64,000 bases of DNA, from the NCBI GenBank assembly GCA_028284225.1, contig JANQSD010000007.1, positions 123,295 through 187,294 on the forward strand, given 5' to 3'. Origin of the DNA: Arenicellales bacterium (GTDB taxonomy: Bacteria > Pseudomonadota > Gammaproteobacteria > Arenicellales > JAHEKD01). Below are positions 8,598 through 16,738 of the stretch, one piece after another (position 1 is the first letter of the stretch; each line of letters opens with the position of its first letter). The notes under the pieces are model-generated. The model ran no database searches and was not told the DNA's origin. It saw nothing but the letters and a program-made list of their open reading frames with translations. A program made the position numbers and the translations under genes.

Positions 8598-9593
8598 ATG
8601 GCTAAAGCGTTTGGAACAGAATTTGTACCGGAAATGATTATCACCCGGTTTGAGGGTAATCAGTGGAGTCAGCCGGAATTTGTTTCCAGCGATTCACTGG
8701 CTTTGCACCCCGGTAGTCACGTGTTGCATTATGCCAGCACTTGTTTTGAAGGGCTTAAGGCCTTTCGTCATCCAGACGGGTCAGTCAAGATTTTCCGTAT
8801 GGATCAAAATGTTAAACGTTTTGAGCAATCCAGCCGATTGTTAGCTTTGCCGCAAGTTGATGAAGCCATGCTCAGTCAAATGATTGTTGATGTAGTGGCC
8901 AGATTTAAGGATTTGACCCCTGAACCGCCGGGCTCCATGTATATCCGGCCCACTCACATCGGTACTGAAGCGGCTATCGGCAAGGCAGCAGCACCGTCAG
9001 GTGAATCCATGGTTTATGTTTTGTTGACACCGGTTGGTGATTATTTCAGTGCTGATACAACTTTGCGGCTGCTGCTTGATGATGAAGGCATGCGCTGTGC
9101 ACCCGATAATGGCATGATCAAAACAGGCGGTAACTATGCCAGCGCACTTAAACATATTATTCGTGCTAAAGCCGAGTATCAGGCCGATCAAGTATTATTC
9201 TGTTCAATTGGTGGTGTGACTGAAACTGGGGCAGCCAATTTTATTTTGTTCGATGGTGATGAAGTGTTAACCAAAGCATTGGATGATTCCTTTTTGCATG
9301 GAGTGACTCGTGATTCGGTTCTGACTCTGGCACGAGAATATGGGTTTACCGTCACTGAGCGTGATTTGACAGCAGAGGAAGTTGTGGATCGAGCCACTCA
9401 TCCGGATTGTGAAGCCGCACTGTCAGGCACTGCCGCAATATTAGCACCTATTGGCACGATGATCTTTAAAGATCAGGAATACACAGTTGGTAGTGGTAAA
9501 GTCGGCCCCAAAGTCAGTAAACTTAAAAAAGCGCTCAATGACATTCAGTTCGGCCTGACTGAGGATAACCATGGCTGGATGACAGAGGCTTAA
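8598..9593 (+). CDS. ilvE: Branched-chain-amino-acid aminotransferase
   Basis: A PLP fold-type IV aminotransferase that interconverts Leu, Ile and Val with their 2-oxo acids, using glutamate/2-oxoglutarate. At 331 aa it matches the eukaryote-like BCAT branch rather than E. coli IlvE. The motif [14 protein letters not shown] (44-57) is typical. The PLP Lys175 is in [10 protein letters not shown], and TETGAANFI (209-217) is the second PLP motif. It begins with ATG 8598. A CsaA-like tRNA-binding gene starts 3 nt after its stop codon, a likely two-gene operon. D-amino acid aminotransferase activity is less likely given the BCAT-specific motifs. Confidence 0.93.
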   Translation: MAKAFGTEFVPEMIITRFEGNQWSQPEFVSSDSLALHPGSHVLHYASTCFEGLKAFRHPDGSVKIFRMDQNVKRFEQSSRLLALPQVDEAMLSQMIVDVVARFKDLTPEPPGSMYIRPTHIGTEAAIGKAAAPSGESMVYVLLTPVGDYFSADTTLRLLLDDEGMRCAPDNGMIKTGGNYASALKHIIRAKAEYQADQVLFCSIGGVTETGAANFILFDGDEVLTKALDDSFLHGVTRDSVLTLAREYGFTVTERDLTAEEVVDRATHPDCEAALSGTAAILAPIGTMIFKDQEYTVGSGKVGPKVSKLKKALNDIQFGLTEDNHGWMTEA

Positions 9594-9595
9594 CA

Positions 9596-9931
9596 ATGGT
9601 TGAGATTTCCTGGAGCGACTTTGAAAAAGTCGAATTGCGAGTCGGCACTGTGATTGAGGTCAATGATTTTCCTGAAGCACGTAAGCCTGCCTATAAAGTC
9701 AAAGTCGACTTCGGTGAGTTCGGTATCAAAAAGTCCAGTGCTCAGATTACCGCTCACTACAGCAAAGAAGATTTGCTCGGTAAACAAGTGGTTGGTGTTA
9801 TTAACTTTCCAGTCAAACAGATTGGTCCGACCAAATCCGAGTGCCTGATTACCGGCTTTTATCGAGATGACGGAACAGTTGTGCTTGCTGTTCCAGAACG
9901 GGATGTTCCAGATGGAGCGAAGCTGGGTTAA
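9596..9931 (+). CDS. csaA: CsaA-like tRNA-binding protein
   Basis: A 111-aa protein consisting of a single OB-fold tRNA-binding domain, as in CsaA/YgjH and the C-terminal part of MetRS. Typical pieces are [14 protein letters not shown] at the start, [21 protein letters not shown] and the closing [16 protein letters not shown]. Family members bind tRNA as dimers and have been linked to a chaperone or secretion role. It directly follows ilvE, so it is probably co-transcribed. The gene symbol is given by family resemblance; the physiological role is uncertain. Confidence 0.88.
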   Translation: MVEISWSDFEKVELRVGTVIEVNDFPEARKPAYKVKVDFGEFGIKKSSAQITAHYSKEDLLGKQVVGVINFPVKQIGPTKSECLITGFYRDDGTVVLAVPERDVPDGAKLG

Positions 9932-10328
9932 TGCTTATCCCGGGTTTAGCCCGGGGGTTCCTAGGGTTAGTTCAATAATCCTATAAATTTGCCGTCATTC
10001 CGAGCTTGTCGAGGAATCTCCTTGCAGTAGCATTGGTATTAAATGCGGTAACTTTCTTATCAAAAGCCCGAACAGCAATCTAGAGATCCTCGCGCTGCTG
10101 CGCAGCTCAGGATGACCCTGTGGGTCAACTCGGCTATCGCCTCAAACAGTCCTCGCACTTATCCGTTTCAGACTGCGATACTCGCTGCTATAAGTCGTAT
10201 TGATTCAATCGCTTTGCAATAAGGCAATTTGGGTTTGGGTACGAGCAATAATTCAGAGTTAGGCGGTTCGGATTTATTCTCCCCCTTTCAGGGGGAGTTA
10301 GAGGGGGTAAATAGAACCTAAATAAAAG
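9932..10328. repeat. Repeat-filled intergenic region between csaA and sod
   Basis: No gene is seen in this roughly 400-bp stretch. It holds three repeat types. First is a single palindrome at 9939-9955 (CCCGGG arms). Second is an inverted doublet at about 9993-10125, starting GTCATTCCGAGC and ending in the inverse CTCAGGATGAC. Third is a copy of the larger repeat family, with AGCAATAATTCAGAGTT near 10246 followed by the C/G hairpin at 10282-10300 and a GAGGGGG tail. These look like REP-type elements accumulated between operons. Confidence 0.7.
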
Positions 10329-10354
10329 CAAAAGGCCGCATCGCGGCCTTTTTT
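10329..10354 (-). terminator. Terminator of the superoxide dismutase gene
   Basis: A GC-rich hairpin with arms AAAGGCCGC and GCGGCCTTT is flanked by A- and T-runs on both sides. Read on the minus strand it lies about 20 nt after the sod stop codon and ends in a T-run. It could also stop read-through from the plus strand. Confidence 0.85.
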
Positions 10355-10374
10355 AAAAGTCAATGTTAAATCAA

Positions 10375-10980
10375 TCAGGCAGTCGCACTCGCATACTGCG
10401 CTGAAACATAATCCCAATTGACAACGTTCCACCAGGCTTCGATGTAGTCAGGGCGTTTGTTTTGGTATTTGAGGTAATAGGCGTGTTCCCAAACATCCAG
10501 GGCCAGGATAGGGTGGCCTTGTGAGTCGGCAACGTCCATTAATGGATTGTCCTGGTTGGGGGTGGATGTTACTTCCAGATTACCGTCTTTAACGATCAGC
10601 CAGGCGAAACCTGAGCCAAAACGGCCAATACCTGCTGCTTTCATTTTTTCTTTTAGGTCGTCCATGGAGCCGAAAGCTGAATTTACTGCATTAGTTAATG
10701 CATCTGATGCACTGCCGCCCGAACCGCTCATGCAATTCCAGAAGACATTGTGATTGTAATAGCCGCCGGCGTTGTTGCGGACTGCAACAGGGTGGCTGGA
10801 AATTTCGGCCAGAATGGCCTCTAAACTTTTATCCGCATGCTCGGTGTCCTGAACTGCATTGACAAAATTGTTGTAATAGGTGCGGTGATGACGGTCATAA
10901 TGAATTTCCATCGTTTGTGCATCAATGTAGGGTTCAAGTGCGTTGTAGTCATAAGGTAAATCTGCAAATTCAAAGCTCAT
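10375..10980 (-). CDS. Superoxide dismutase, Fe/Mn family (Mn-type signature)
   Basis: A 201-aa cytoplasmic superoxide dismutase that converts superoxide to O2 and H2O2. Metal ligands by position are His27, His77, Asp162 and His166 (DVWEHAYYLKYQN). Residues that usually separate the subtypes favour manganese: Gly73 in AGGYYNH, where Fe-SODs carry Gln (AQxWNH), and Gln143 in NQDNPLM, as in E. coli SodA. Some SodB-like features remain, and cambialistic enzymes share this pattern, so sodA versus sodB is left open. It is a single-gene unit with its own terminator. Confidence 0.93.
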   Translation of the reverse strand: MSFEFADLPYDYNALEPYIDAQTMEIHYDRHHRTYYNNFVNAVQDTEHADKSLEAILAEISSHPVAVRNNAGGYYNHNVFWNCMSGSGGSASDALTNAVNSAFGSMDDLKEKMKAAGIGRFGSGFAWLIVKDGNLEVTSTPNQDNPLMDVADSQGHPILALDVWEHAYYLKYQNKRPDYIEAWWNVVNWDYVSAQYASATA

Positions 10981-11111
10981 GGTGTGCTCTCCATCAGTAA
11001 TTAATATTTTCAGCGGAATTCCGCTCCGGGCTCACTATTCTGCATATTGATGTCTGTTCTTGCAAGCCTCGACAGCGTAAAATTATGCAACAATTTTTTA
11101 GCGCCGGTTTT

Positions 11112-11921
11112 ATGAAGAAAACATTGCTTATTTCCCTGTTTTTAAAGGGGTTTTTATTCGCGCAGGCATTTGCCTATGAAGTGGATTTTATTGGCGACAA
11201 AACCCAGGGAGGCTTAGTCATCGGCAAAGTCACACCCGGCATTAAAGTGATCTACAAAGACAAATCGATTCGAATATCAGACAGGGGTTATTTCTTGCTG
11301 GCTTTTGGTCGCGATGAACCATCGCTTGTCAGTTATAGCCTGGAATTCCCAGACGGTACCAGGGAGAGTAAAATCCTGGCTATAAAAAAACGTCAGTACA
11401 AAGAAGAATCGATAACCGGCCTGGCATCGAATAAAGTTGAACCAAGCCAGGCAGAACTTGATCGCATTATGCGGGAGCAAAAGTATTTCGATAATGCAAG
11501 ATTGATTGATGATCCGCGCGAAGATTTTTTGCAGCCGTTCATCTGGCCGGTAAAAGGGCGCATAAGTGGTGTATATGGCAGCCGCCGTATATTAAACGGA
11601 AAACCTAAGCGGCCGCATTATGGTTTAGATATAGCGGCACCGGACGGCACACCGATCCAGGCACCGGCTGATGGAATTGTAACGATTAATCAACCTGATC
11701 TTTTCTATACGGGTGTAACCGTCATGCTGGATCACGGCCATGGTTTGAGTACCCTCTATATTCACATGAGTAAGTCTAATGTTGAGCTGGGCCAGAAGGT
11801 TAAACAAGGTGATGTTATCGGGGCAGTTGGAAAAACTGGCCGCGCCACCGGCCCTCATTTGCATTGGGGTATGAGTCTATTTGGGACCAGGTTGGATCCT
11901 AGGTTGATGTTGCCGGATTGA
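11112..11921 (+). CDS. M23-family (LytM) metallopeptidase, periplasmic
   Basis: A 269-aa predicted murein endopeptidase or amidase activator. ATG 11112 is preferred to an in-frame ATG at 11085 because the signal peptide (MKKTLLISLFLKGFLFAQ) then starts at the N-terminus. The C-terminal LytM domain has all zinc/catalytic residues: His169 and Asp173 (HYGLDIA), then HMS near 218 and HLH (249-251). Between them, GYGSRR- and VGKTGRATG-type segments are standard. An N-terminal beta-rich region of about 110 residues precedes it. Intact zinc ligands argue for an active peptidase rather than an EnvC/NlpD-like activator. Confidence 0.9.
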   Translation: MKKTLLISLFLKGFLFAQAFAYEVDFIGDKTQGGLVIGKVTPGIKVIYKDKSIRISDRGYFLLAFGRDEPSLVSYSLEFPDGTRESKILAIKKRQYKEESITGLASNKVEPSQAELDRIMREQKYFDNARLIDDPREDFLQPFIWPVKGRISGVYGSRRILNGKPKRPHYGLDIAAPDGTPIQAPADGIVTINQPDLFYTGVTVMLDHGHGLSTLYIHMSKSNVELGQKVKQGDVIGAVGKTGRATGPHLHWGMSLFGTRLDPRLMLPD

Positions 11922-11934
11922 ATTTGTATTAAAA

Positions 11935-12327
11935 AACCCACCCGGCCTCCCCATCGGCAATAATTCAAAGTTCAGCAATTCAGATTGGTTCTTATCTCAT
12001 TTATCAGGAAATGAAACGCGCATTGATAAAGAACCCCACCTTACCTGCCCATCGGCAATGATTCAGAGTTTAGCAGTCCGGGTTAATTCTGGTCTAATTC
12101 ACCGGGAAACGGAACCGGCATTTATTAAAAACCCCACCTAGCTTCCCCTGAAAGAGGAGGAACTATATCCATTCTCCCCCTTTCAGGGGGACGGGCAATA
12201 AATCGAAGTTCGGCAATTCGGATTGGTTCTTATCTCATTAATCAGGAAATGAAACGTATATTGATAAAAAATCCCACCTGGCCTCCCTTGGGAGAGGATG
12301 AAAAGCACATTCTAGAGGGGGTAATAA
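11935..12327. repeat. 98-nt tandem repeat array of a dispersed intergenic family
   Basis: Units starting with CCCACC recur at 11937, 12035, 12133 and 12273, giving steps of 98, 98 and 140 nt. The third unit has gained an inner C/G hairpin (about 12176-12192). The core, seen at 11953, 12052 and 12189, reads GGCAAT(A/G)A(T/A)TC(A/G)AAGTTC-like, then ATTCGGATTGGTTCTTATCTC-like, then an AGGAAATGAAAC-like segment. An inverse pair of the same core is at 48375-48555. No gene is present. This is the densest repeat cluster in the window. Confidence 0.8.
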
Positions 12328-12831
12328 CTAGCCAGTTTTACTTTCCTGACCTTGCCTTCCAGCAGGCTCGCTTGTAGCCCCTTGTTCTGCTGGCTCTTGA
12401 TTGTCGGTTTGAGTTTCCTCTGCGTCGGTAACATTGTCCGTATTATCATCTGAGTCATTTGAATCAGTTTGTTCGTCCACGGGTTCAGGTTCTTCGTCTG
12501 AGTTCTGAACTTCCAACCGCGGCATTGTGATGGTGTCGGCATTGCCCAATTCTATGGCTCCCACGGCCATATGATCATAAAGTTTTTTATATTGGGTGGT
12601 TACATCTTTGAACATTTCTGATGTCTTATCAAAATGTTCGTCAACCTTTTCTTTATATTCTTCAAATTCTTGCTGGATTTTCGCTGCTGTAACAGCATTT
12701 GGGTTGTCTTTGCGTTTGAGCAAACCCCAGGCAATTAAACAGCCAAAGGCCAGGCCGGCGATTAACACGGTAAGGACGATAGCACCAAATTCGAATTGAG
12801 TTAACTGCTCGACATCAAATAAATCTTTCAT
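12328..12831 (-). CDS. zapG: ZapG/YhcB family inner-membrane protein (DUF1043)
   Basis: A 167-aa protein with one N-terminal transmembrane helix (about 16-38), then a coiled-coil region ending in YKKLYDHMAVGAIEL, which matches the YRxLYxHMA signature of YhcB. Family members link cell division and envelope synthesis in gammaproteobacteria. The C-terminal third is low-complexity and very acidic (Asp, Glu, Asn, Gln, Thr), longer than in E. coli. The degP-like gene is not adjacent here, although it often is near yhcB in other species. The assignment is by motif and topology. Confidence 0.82.
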   Translation of the reverse strand: MKDLFDVEQLTQFEFGAIVLTVLIAGLAFGCLIAWGLLKRKDNPNAVTAAKIQQEFEEYKEKVDEHFDKTSEMFKDVTTQYKKLYDHMAVGAIELGNADTITMPRLEVQNSDEEPEPVDEQTDSNDSDDNTDNVTDAEETQTDNQEPAEQGATSEPAGRQGQESKTG

Positions 12832-12929
12832 TTATGTACTCACTATTTGATTGTTGAAATTAAAGCTTGCGGCTTGTACTGATATAGTAAAGAATTCTAC
12901 CATTGAAAAATTAATAGACAGTAAAAACC

Positions 12930-13463
12930 ATGAAGATTATTAAATTCATTCTTGCATTTTTTGCTATTGCGATTCTTGTTTTTGTAGTGGTAGGGCTTTT
13001 TCTGCCTCAAACGGCTCAGGTTGAGCGTAGCGTGAGTATTAATCAGTCAACTGATAAAGTATTTTCCATCGTTAATGATTTGAGCCGATTTAACGAATGG
13101 TCGCCCTGGCATGAAATTGATCCAAATACTCAATATGAATTTGCCGGCGCTGAATCAGGCGTGGGTGCGAAAATGACCTGGAATAGCCAGCATAAGCATG
13201 TAGGTACAGGCACTCAGGAAATTATTGAATCTGTGACCGATGAGAAAGTTGTTATTGCATTGGACTTCGGTCAACAGGGTAAACCGATCGCAGAAATTCA
13301 CACCGCCGCACAAGGTGATGCAACCGAAGTGACCTGGAAGCTGTTAAGCGATGCAGAGGGAAATATTATTGGTAAATATTTCAATCTAATGCTGGATTCC
13401 ATGGTTGGGCCAATGTACGAAAAAGGTTTGGCAAAACTTAAAACAGTTGCTGAAGCTGAGTAG
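12930..13463 (+). CDS. SRPBCC-family protein with N-terminal membrane anchor
   Basis: A 177-aa protein with one N-terminal hydrophobic helix (about 5-27), followed by a START/Bet v1-like (SRPBCC, polyketide cyclase-type) domain. Typical elements are VERSVSINQSTDKVFSIVNDL, FNEWSPWHEIDP and the closing amphipathic helix GPMYEKGLAKLK. These domains bind hydrophobic ligands; the ligand here is unknown. It starts at ATG 12930, divergent from zapG, and hslO begins 3 nt after its stop codon, suggesting co-transcription. Confidence 0.83.
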   Translation: MKIIKFILAFFAIAILVFVVVGLFLPQTAQVERSVSINQSTDKVFSIVNDLSRFNEWSPWHEIDPNTQYEFAGAESGVGAKMTWNSQHKHVGTGTQEIIESVTDEKVVIALDFGQQGKPIAEIHTAAQGDATEVTWKLLSDAEGNIIGKYFNLMLDSMVGPMYEKGLAKLKTVAEAE

Positions 13464-13466
13464 TGA

Positions 13467-14342
13467 ATGCCGGATATTCTGCAACCTTGTCTGATTGAAT
13501 CGGCTAATACTCGCCTGAGCATTGTACAAATGGAACACAGTTGGGCCAATGTTTTAGCCCGGCATGAATACCCTTTACATGTCGCTGAGCAGCTTGGTCA
13601 GATTTTAGCGTCATCTATACTACTCAGGTCCAGGCTTAAGCAGGACAGCTCCATTATTTTACAGATTCAGGGTGATGGTCCAATTCAGACCTTGGTTGCG
13701 CAATCTAATCCCGAGAATACTTTGCGTGGGCTGGCCAAATGGCAACAGCATTCGAGTTTCGATACATGCTCTAATCTGCAAGATATTTATGGTAATGCCA
13801 AGCTGGTCATGACCCTTGTTAACCCTGAACATCGTTATCAGGGGATTATTGAATTAACAGGACAAACTTTATCTGATTCGCTGCAGCAATATTTTTCTCA
13901 ATCCGAACAATTGCCCAGTAGCTTGCAATTATTTGCTAATCGAGATCGTGTGGCGGGATTACTTATTCAAAAAATGCCCGATTCTGTTGATGATGGGCTG
14001 GATAATGAAGATTGGAATCGAATCAATTTGTTGACCCAGACCGTTTCCGCTGATGAGTTATTAAATCTATCAGCAATAGATGTGATCAAACGCCTTTATC
14101 ATCAGGAAGATGTCAGAATTTACAAGCAGCAAAACGTTTATTTCAACTGCTCTTGCTCACGCCAGCGTATTGATACAGTACTGGAAACAATGGGGCGTAA
14201 TTCAGTTTTTGAATTGCTGGAAGAGCAGGATATTATTACGGTTGATTGTGAGTTCTGTAACCAAACCTACCACTATGATCAGCAACAGGTAGAACAACTA
14301 TTTGTCAATCATATTGTGGCTGAGCCTGATTCAATTAATTAG
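13467..14342 (+). CDS. hslO: Redox-regulated chaperone Hsp33
   Basis: Hsp33 is a cytoplasmic holdase chaperone turned on by oxidation. The 291-aa length fits. The four zinc-binding redox cysteines are intact as CSC (228 and 230) and CEFC (261 and 264). Together with the adjacent msrA and the superoxide dismutase 2.5 kb away, it suggests a small oxidative-stress neighbourhood, though no shared control site was seen. The start ATG overlaps no gene but follows the SRPBCC stop by 3 nt, with a weak Shine-Dalgarno (GAG). It converges with msrA, separated by only 14 nt. Confidence 0.93.
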   Translation: MPDILQPCLIESANTRLSIVQMEHSWANVLARHEYPLHVAEQLGQILASSILLRSRLKQDSSIILQIQGDGPIQTLVAQSNPENTLRGLAKWQQHSSFDTCSNLQDIYGNAKLVMTLVNPEHRYQGIIELTGQTLSDSLQQYFSQSEQLPSSLQLFANRDRVAGLLIQKMPDSVDDGLDNEDWNRINLLTQTVSADELLNLSAIDVIKRLYHQEDVRIYKQQNVYFNCSCSRQRIDTVLETMGRNSVFELLEEQDIITVDCEFCNQTYHYDQQQVEQLFVNHIVAEPDSIN

Positions 14343-14356
14343 GGTTTGAGATGCCC

Positions 14357-14962
14357 CTAACTATAGCAAACGCCCGTACCCCCTAAACCACAATAACCAC
14401 CAGGGTTTTTGGCCAGGTATTGTTGGTGATAGTCCTCAGCGTAGAAAAATACCTCAGTGGGTTGAATTTCAGTAGTAATCTCAGGGTATCCGACAGCTTG
14501 TAATTTTTGCTGATATTCGTGTTTACTTTCCATGGCCTGCTGGTGTTGCTCATCGCTATAAGTATAGATGCCTGATCGATATTGAGTTCCGATATCGTTA
14601 CCTTGGCGCATGCCTTGAGTCGGATCATGAGATTCCCAGAACGTAGTAAGCAAATTGCTATAGCTGACGATTTCAGGATCAAACACAACCCTGACTACCT
14701 CAGCATGTCCTGTTTTGCCACTGCAGACATCCCGGTAACTGGGGTTAGCAACACTACCACCGGAATAGCCGACTTGGGTGCTATGTACCCCATCCATTTC
14801 CCAGAATTTACGCTCAGCGCCCCAGAAACAGCCCATCGCAAACAGAGCGTACTGCATTCTTTCGTGAAAAGGTGGCTCCATTGGATTACCGTTTACATAG
14901 TGCTGGCTGGCAACTTGGTGTCCTGATAATCCGGGACTTGGTGTGTCTTTTCTTTTAAACAT
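14357..14962 (-). CDS. msrA: Peptide-methionine (S)-S-oxide reductase
   Basis: MsrA reduces methionine-S-sulfoxide in proteins. The signature GCFWGAE (44-50) carries the catalytic Cys45. [32 protein letters not shown] and the C-terminal [12 protein letters not shown] (resolving cysteines) follow in normal order. At 201 aa it resembles the longer E. coli type, with about 35 extra N-terminal residues. There is no signal peptide, so it is cytoplasmic. It ends tail-to-tail with hslO. No fused MsrB domain is present. Confidence 0.96.
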   Translation of the reverse strand: MFKRKDTPSPGLSGHQVASQHYVNGNPMEPPFHERMQYALFAMGCFWGAERKFWEMDGVHSTQVGYSGGSVANPSYRDVCSGKTGHAEVVRVVFDPEIVSYSNLLTTFWESHDPTQGMRQGNDIGTQYRSGIYTYSDEQHQQAMESKHEYQQKLQAVGYPEITTEIQPTEVFFYAEDYHQQYLAKNPGGYCGLGGTGVCYS

Positions 14963-15037
14963 ATGTCGATTGCTCTATCAATCTTATTTTGCCTATAGTA
15001 TATCTTAAATAAGATCACCATAATCAAGCAGATAAAG

Positions 15038-16318
15038 TTGTTATCACAAGACTACATTGACTCATACTATACAGCGACTGCTATTGGCATAGGTGACATT
15101 CGCCGTGCTAATGCAAATCATCGCTGTGATATTTGCGTGATCGGAGCAGGCTTTACCGGTGTTTCGGCCGCTTTGCATCTGGCCGAGTTAGGTTATGAAG
15201 TTATTTTGTTAGAGGCTAATCGTGTTGGCTGGGGAGCTTCGGGTCGCAACGGCGGCCAGTTACATACCGGTCAGCGTAAATGGCAATCTGAGCTGGAAGA
15301 ATTATTCGGACGTACAAGAGCTCATGAATTATGGCAATTAGCTGAAGAGGCTAAATATCTTGTTAAGAATCGGATACTTAAACATTCAATACAATGTGAT
15401 TACAAACCAGGTCTTTTGCATACAGCTTATAAAAAATCTGATGTACAAGACTATAAGAGTGAAGTGATCAAGCTACGTCAGGATTACCACTATCACCAGA
15501 TTCGTTATGTGCCCAGAGAAGAAGTGTCTGAAATGTTAGGCACGGATATTTATCATGGTGGTACCTTGGATAATGGTGCAGGCCATTTGCATCCATTGAA
15601 TTATGTCTTGGGTCTGGCCAGAGCTGCACGTGAAGCCGGAGTGGTGATTTACGAGAATTCTCCTGTGCTCGAGTTCAGTCAGACTGAGCCGGTAAAAATT
15701 AAAACTCAAAAAGCTACAGTTATTGCTGATTATGCAGTGCTTGCATGTAACGGTTATCTGGATAAATTAAACCAGAATATGGCAGCGCAAATTATGCCGA
15801 TTAACAATTTTATAATTGCCACCGAACCGTTAGGAGAACAAGGGGCCCGGCAACTAATTCGAGATGATGTGGCGGTTGCAGACAGTAAGTTTGTAGTCGA
15901 TTATTATCGCTTGTCGGCGGATAAACGGTTGCTGTTTGGCGGCGGCGAAAATTACAGTTCTAAATTTCCAGCGAATATTGCTGAATTTGTTCGACCGGTA
16001 ATGTTAAAAGTATATCCTCAACTTAAAAAAACCAAGATCGATTACGCCTGGGGAGGGACACTGGCGATAACGCTAAATCGATTGCCCAGTTTTGGAAAAC
16101 TGCAATCAAACATATTCTATGCTCAGGGTTTTTCAGGTCAGGGTGTATGTTTGACTACCTTGGCGGGGAAGTTAATTGCTGAAGCTGTCAGCGGTACAGC
16201 TGAACGTTTTGATATTATGGCAGAATTGCCGAGTCCGGAATTTCCAGGTGGTACTTTACTGCGCTATCCGGGATTAGTGGCCGGGATGTTGTATTACAGT
16301 TTAAAAGATAAGCTTTAG
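15038..16318 (+). CDS. FAD-dependent amine oxidase (PuuB/DadA-like)
   Basis: A 426-aa FAD-dependent oxidoreductase of the DAO family. The dinucleotide motif GAGFTG is at 36-41, with a matching Glu at the end of the second strand (LLEANRVGWGASGRNGGQ). The latter block is typical of gamma-glutamylputrescine oxidase-like enzymes. The C-terminal FAD segment AQGFSGQGVCLT fits. A TTG at 15038 is the only usual start codon in frame after an upstream stop at 14996, and its Shine-Dalgarno is weak. No polyamine or gamma-glutamyl pathway genes are nearby, so the substrate is uncertain. Confidence 0.82.
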   Translation: MLSQDYIDSYYTATAIGIGDIRRANANHRCDICVIGAGFTGVSAALHLAELGYEVILLEANRVGWGASGRNGGQLHTGQRKWQSELEELFGRTRAHELWQLAEEAKYLVKNRILKHSIQCDYKPGLLHTAYKKSDVQDYKSEVIKLRQDYHYHQIRYVPREEVSEMLGTDIYHGGTLDNGAGHLHPLNYVLGLARAAREAGVVIYENSPVLEFSQTEPVKIKTQKATVIADYAVLACNGYLDKLNQNMAAQIMPINNFIIATEPLGEQGARQLIRDDVAVADSKFVVDYYRLSADKRLLFGGGENYSSKFPANIAEFVRPVMLKVYPQLKKTKIDYAWGGTLAITLNRLPSFGKLQSNIFYAQGFSGQGVCLTTLAGKLIAEAVSGTAERFDIMAELPSPEFPGGTLLRYPGLVAGMLYYSLKDKL

Positions 16319-16383
16319 ATTTTCAGCCTTGTAATTCCTCAAACAAGCCCTCAAATTTAATACAGATGAAATAGGATGGAATT

Positions 16384-16662
16384 ATGGAAAAGAATCTGCT
16401 TTCTGAAAAAAGTGATAAAACTGCCGAAGAACTCTCTGAATTTTTACGAACAGTTGCAGACAGGATCGATCAAGGTAGCCTTTCTCTTACACGTGGACAA
16501 GATGTTGTCGAACTCAATTTCCCCAAGAAGATGGGGTTTCGTTTTAAAGTTAAAGATGATATCAGTAGCAGTAATGAAATTAAGCGTAAAGTTCAAATAG
16601 GGTTTCGCTGGAGAATTGATGACAATGCTGCTGCAGATACTGATGAATTAATTTTGTCTTGA
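16384..16662 (+). CDS. Amphi-Trp domain protein
   Basis: A 92-aa protein matching the Amphi-Trp domain: AEELSEFLRTVADRIDQGS, then a short strand LTRGQDVVELNFPKKMGFRFKVKDD, and FRWRIDDN near the end. The gene starts at ATG 16384 with AGGA 9 nt upstream. The domain is small and its function is unknown. It ends in an acidic tail and is followed by a strong terminator. An overlapping frame from 16376 is a shadow. Confidence 0.78.
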   Translation: MEKNLLSEKSDKTAEELSEFLRTVADRIDQGSLSLTRGQDVVELNFPKKMGFRFKVKDDISSSNEIKRKVQIGFRWRIDDNAAADTDELILS

Positions 16663-16691
16663 GTGCCAATAAACAGTAGATACTAAAATGC

Positions 16692-16720
16692 AAAAAGGCA
16701 GCCTGTGCTGCCTTTTTATC
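16692..16720. terminator. Bidirectional terminator between the Amphi-Trp gene and the repeat lipoprotein
   Basis: A hairpin with arms AAAAAGGCAGC and GCTGCCTTTTT and the loop CTGT lies between two convergent genes. T-runs occur in both directions, so it can serve both strands. Confidence 0.88.
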
Positions 16721-16738
16721 GATACTTGCTGATAGACG

